This document shows, in pieces, positions 6,006-8,199 of a stretch of DNA of 8,199 nt (positions are counted from its first letter, which is position 1; each line of letters opens with the position of its first letter). Where the stretch lies: assembly GCA_964442745.1 (NCBI GenBank), contig CAYUAI010000130.1, positions 1 to 8,199 on the forward strand. The letters run 5' to 3'. This stretch comes from CAYUAI01 sp964442745 (lineage in GTDB: Bacteria; Pseudomonadota; Gammaproteobacteria; S012-40). The notes below the pieces were generated by a model that was not told the DNA's origin, ran no database searches, and worked only from the letters and a program-made list of their open reading frames with translations. The position numbers and the translations under genes are program-made.

Positions 6006-7028
6006 ATGGAATCCCCGAAAACGGCTTACCCCACAGCACAACATAAACTTTCCATTGTTATCCCCATGTACAATGAAGAAGAGAATGTGGAACCCATGAT
6101 GGAGCACGTCGATAAAGCCTTGGCGGACTACCCGTTCGCTTGGGAGTTTATTTTAATCAATGACGGCAGCTCAGACAGAACCTTAGCGCGTTTAAACCAT
6201 TTTGCCAAAAAATATGGCGAATACGTGCAGGTGATCGACTTGCAGCGTAATTTCGGCCAAACCGCCGCCATGCAAGCCGGCATTGACGCCGCCCGCGGTG
6301 ATGTCATCGCCACCCTCGATGGCGACTTACAAAACGATCCTGAGGATATTCCACGTCTGGTGGCACGGCTTCTCAACGAAGACCTGGACTTAGTGGCGGG
6401 TTGGCGCAAAGCACGCAAAGACAATCTCGTGCTGCGCAAATTTCCATCACGCATCGCCAACCGCTTGATCGCCCACATTACTGGCGTTCACCTCAATGAT
6501 TACGGGTGCAGCTTAAAAGTCTTTCGTGCCAGCGTCATTAAAAATGTTCGTTTATATGGTGACATGCATCGCTTTATCCCCGCCTGGATCGCTACCCAGA
6601 CCACCTCTAAGCGAATCAAAGAAGAAGTGGTCACCCATCATGCCCGCCAACACGGCCAATCAAAATATGGGATTGGCCGTGTGTTTCGGGTTTTACTCGA
6701 TTTATTATCGGTATATTTTTTCTTGCGCTATCGGACTCGACCCGGTCATTTTTTCGGCAAAATCGCTTGGATTTTTGCCGCCATCGGCAGCACGACCCTG
6801 GGATATTTATTGGCGATGAAATATTTTTACGGCGAAGATATCGGCACCCGCCCCTTATTGCTCATTGGTGTATTGTGCCTAGTCATGGCCGTGCAATTTC
6901 TTACCACCGGCGTACTCAGTGAGTTAGTCGCACGGACTTATCTTGAATCAGGCAAGGAACAATCTTACGTCATCAGGAACAAACAAATAGCAACCTCAAG
7001 AGAAAATGAAAGTTGGCATATAAAATAA
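6006..7028 (+). CDS. Family 2 glycosyltransferase, ArnC/GtrB/dolichol-phosphate-mannose-synthase type
   Basis: A 340-residue protein: an N-terminal GT-A domain (about 14-235) and a C-terminal membrane anchor of two long hydrophobic segments (about 252-274 and 284-306). Family signatures are SIVIPMYNEEENV (16-28), INDGSSDRT (51-59, nucleotide-binding Asp), ATLDGDLQNDPEDI (102-115, the DxD-type metal site), NDYGCSLKVF (164-173), MHRFIP (187-192) and RQHGQSKYG (214-222), all typical of enzymes that transfer a sugar from a nucleotide donor to undecaprenyl or dolichyl phosphate at the cytoplasmic face. This would supply the donor for the GT39 protein encoded divergently. Start codon ATG 6006 is 6 bp after the PAP2 stop with no obvious ribosome binding site; the next Met (21) would remove the first strand. 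It overlaps the DUF3108 gene by 16 bp. The sugar cannot be told from the sequence. Confidence 0.93.
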   Translation: MESPKTAYPTAQHKLSIVIPMYNEEENVEPMMEHVDKALADYPFAWEFILINDGSSDRTLARLNHFAKKYGEYVQVIDLQRNFGQTAAMQAGIDAARGDVIATLDGDLQNDPEDIPRLVARLLNEDLDLVAGWRKARKDNLVLRKFPSRIANRLIAHITGVHLNDYGCSLKVFRASVIKNVRLYGDMHRFIPAWIATQTTSKRIKEEVVTHHARQHGQSKYGIGRVFRVLLDLLSVYFFLRYRTRPGHFFGKIAWIFAAIGSTTLGYLLAMKYFYGEDIGTRPLLLIGVLCLVMAVQFLTTGVLSELVARTYLESGKEQSYVIRNKQIATSRENESWHIK

Positions 7029-7738
7029 TCGGTACATGCTGTGGGTTACTGCTGTATTCCCACACCCTCATCGCGGCACAAGCTCAGCTACCCCCTGATT
7101 TTGTCGCCTTTTACAAAATCGAGAATAGCTTTCTCACCCTTGGCAAAGCAGAACGACGCTTCAAAAAGCACAGTGACAACACCTTTACTTATACATCACT
7201 CGCCAAAACCTCCGGCGTGGTTGCTTTTTTTGCCAAAGAACGCTTAGAAGAAACCACTCAATTTATCATCAAAAATGCACAAGTTCAGCCACTGAGCTAC
7301 CGCTACCAACGGATTGGCAGAAAACAGCAAACCGTCAAACAAACATTTAACTGGCCACAGCAAACCGTGACCAGTCTCATTGACGACAAAGCTCCCATCT
7401 TATATGAAATCCCGCAAAAAACCCTCGACTTAAACGTCTACCAATTTAGCCTTATGTATGACTTGGCTAACGGCTTGCGAAATATGGAATATCATCTCGC
7501 AGAACACAAAAAGCTAAGAAGCTACCCCATCAGATTTATTCGAAATGAAACCATAGACAGCCTGTTCGGCCCATTAGAAACCTTGGTCATCGAGCGCACT
7601 TATAAAAAACTTCGCACCACGTTATGGGCCGCCCCTCGATTGCATTATTTACCCGTGCGTATTAAACATGAAGAAAAAGGTGATGCGTACACCGCCACCT
7701 TGCAACAGCTAACGGGCATGACATTATCTAAGGAATAG
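7013..7738 (+). CDS. Exported DUF3108 domain protein
   Basis: A 241-residue protein with a signal peptide: a basic n-region (MAYK), a hydrophobic core and an AAQA end near residue 24, giving a mature start at QLPPD. The mature part follows the DUF3108 pattern: PPDFVAFYKI, LTLGKAERRF, FTYTSLAKTSGVVAFF (55-70), a region with PLSYRYQRIGRK (93-104), FNW, then an NVYQFSLMYDL stretch (135-145) and a closing beta-rich half with LPVRIKHEEKGD. DUF3108 proteins are periplasmic or outer-membrane-associated and have no settled function. The start is TTG at 7013: an in-frame TGA at 7007 excludes anything upstream apart from rare codons, and AAGAGA (6998-7003) is a possible ribosome binding site. The 16-bp overlap with the GT2 gene suggests coupled translation and a link to the same envelope process. 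Confidence 0.85.
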   Translation: MAYKIIGTCCGLLLYSHTLIAAQAQLPPDFVAFYKIENSFLTLGKAERRFKKHSDNTFTYTSLAKTSGVVAFFAKERLEETTQFIIKNAQVQPLSYRYQRIGRKQQTVKQTFNWPQQTVTSLIDDKAPILYEIPQKTLDLNVYQFSLMYDLANGLRNMEYHLAEHKKLRSYPIRFIRNETIDSLFGPLETLVIERTYKKLRTTLWAAPRLHYLPVRIKHEEKGDAYTATLQQLTGMTLSKE

Positions 7739-7890
7739 ATACCAGACCCGGTCATGACTCAATCTAAAATAAATGGCTTGATGGACTAACCGCCCCATTT
7801 AACTTGAATATTTTTTCTAAATGATGATGGATAAATTAAGCCTTTTAATTTGTATTATCCTCATCTCACCACTATTGTTAATCCATACAG

Positions 7891-7895
7891 AAGGA
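7891..7895 (+). promoter_or_regulatory. Ribosome binding site deciding the start at 7902
   Basis: AAGGA lies 6 nt ahead of the ATG at 7902. The upstream ATG triplets at 7821, 7824 and 7827 in the same frame have no such site, so the downstream start is favoured, although the upstream extension would form a signal peptide. Confidence 0.55.
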
Positions 7896-7901
7896 CACGC
7901 C

Positions 7902-8199
7902 ATGGGATTTTTTGATTTATTTATTATCCACGTATTTTCAGATGTCAGCGGTATCGTCACTTTTCAGGGAGAGCCTGTTGACAGTGTTAAAATCATTCGG
8001 ACGGCCGATCACGAACACGATAAAGTGTACACGGATACAACAGCAACGGACAAAGACGGTAAATTCTCCTTTAAAGGGGTCTCTACGTTTTCCCTGCGCC
8101 CGATTATGCTGGGCACGATTATTCGACAGAAAATAGTGATCAAGTATCAAGGTATGGAATACCTTGCTTGGGAAACGTTGAAGCGTAACAACTACAAAT
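7902..8199 (+). CDS. DUF6795-like / carboxypeptidase-regulatory-like beta-sandwich protein (partial, runs off the window)
   Basis: An open frame continues to the window end, 99 codons from the ATG at 7902. The start reads MGFFDLFIIHVFSDVSGIVT, then FQGEPVDSVKIIRTAD, a TDTTATDKDGKFSFKGVS stretch (44-61) and IIRQKIVIKYQGMEYLAW (73-90). The order 'G-x-V-x-F-x-G-x-P-V ... T-D-x-D-G-K-F-S-F' is the signature of a carboxypeptidase-regulatory-like or transthyretin-like beta-sandwich, and the N-terminal FDLF...FSDVSG start resembles DUF6795 proteins; that name is from memory. The frame stays open back to the in-frame TAA at 7818, and starting at 7821-7827 would add 25-27 residues with Lys, a long hydrophobic core and a GHA end, which looks like a signal peptide. 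It is separated from the DUF3108 gene by 82-163 bp, so it may be a separate unit. Function unknown. Confidence 0.75.
   Translation, partial: MGFFDLFIIHVFSDVSGIVTFQGEPVDSVKIIRTADHEHDKVYTDTTATDKDGKFSFKGVSTFSLRPIMLGTIIRQKIVIKYQGMEYLAWETLKRNNYK

Noticed and set aside
7771..7817. Possible terminator after the DUF3108 gene: AAATGG/CCATTT stem with a later T-run
   Set aside because: The stem is only 6 bp with an 18-nt loop, is AT-rich, and is separated from the T-run by about 10 nt.

Overview
The window looks like chromosomal DNA of a gammaproteobacterium with moderate to low GC. The evidence is a tRNA-Tyr / tRNA-Gly / tRNA-Thr / EF-Tu transcription unit in the order of the enterobacterial tufB operon (without its leading tRNA-Thr), a DUF3108-type periplasmic protein, and a small gene resembling the PA3496 family. 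A YeeE/YedE-type sulfur-compound permease next to envelope glycosyltransferase genes would suit a sulfur-metabolising lineage such as the Thiomicrospira group, but the genus is a guess. No mobile element, CRISPR array, prophage or integrase is visible.

Region 1 (1-694, minus strand): start of the tuf gene, preceded by tRNA-Thr(GGT), tRNA-Gly(TCC) and tRNA-Tyr(GTA), with a clear sigma70-type promoter (TTGACA, 17 bp, CAGAAT) ahead of tRNA-Tyr. Region 2 (695-1470): a 65-codon acidic, charged small protein gene on the plus strand, a perfect 10-bp stem-loop, then a bidirectional intrinsic terminator shared with a convergent tRNA-Lys(TTT) gene that has its own promoter.

Region 3 (1469-4326, minus strand): a GT39/ArnT-like polyprenyl-phosphate-sugar glycosyltransferase followed by a YeeE/YedE permease. 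Region 4 (4493-7738, plus strand): four tightly packed, partly overlapping genes diverging from the GT39 gene: a UPF0104/LPG-synthase-TM-type membrane protein, a PAP2 phosphatase, a GT2 ArnC/GtrB/DPM-like glycosyltransferase and an exported DUF3108 protein. Region 5 (7739-8199): a partial gene whose encoded protein resembles DUF6795 and which continues beyond the window.

Together, the GT2, LPG-TM, PAP2 and GT39 genes look like a compact set for modifying an envelope component with a sugar carried on undecaprenyl phosphate. The GT2 enzyme would load the sugar in the cytoplasm, the LPG-TM protein might help move lipid across the membrane, GT39 would transfer the sugar on the periplasmic face, and PAP2 would dephosphorylate a lipid (pyro)phosphate. 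The sugar and acceptor cannot be read from this window. This is the most interesting part of the window, but every component belongs to a known family; I do not see clear evidence of a wholly new system.
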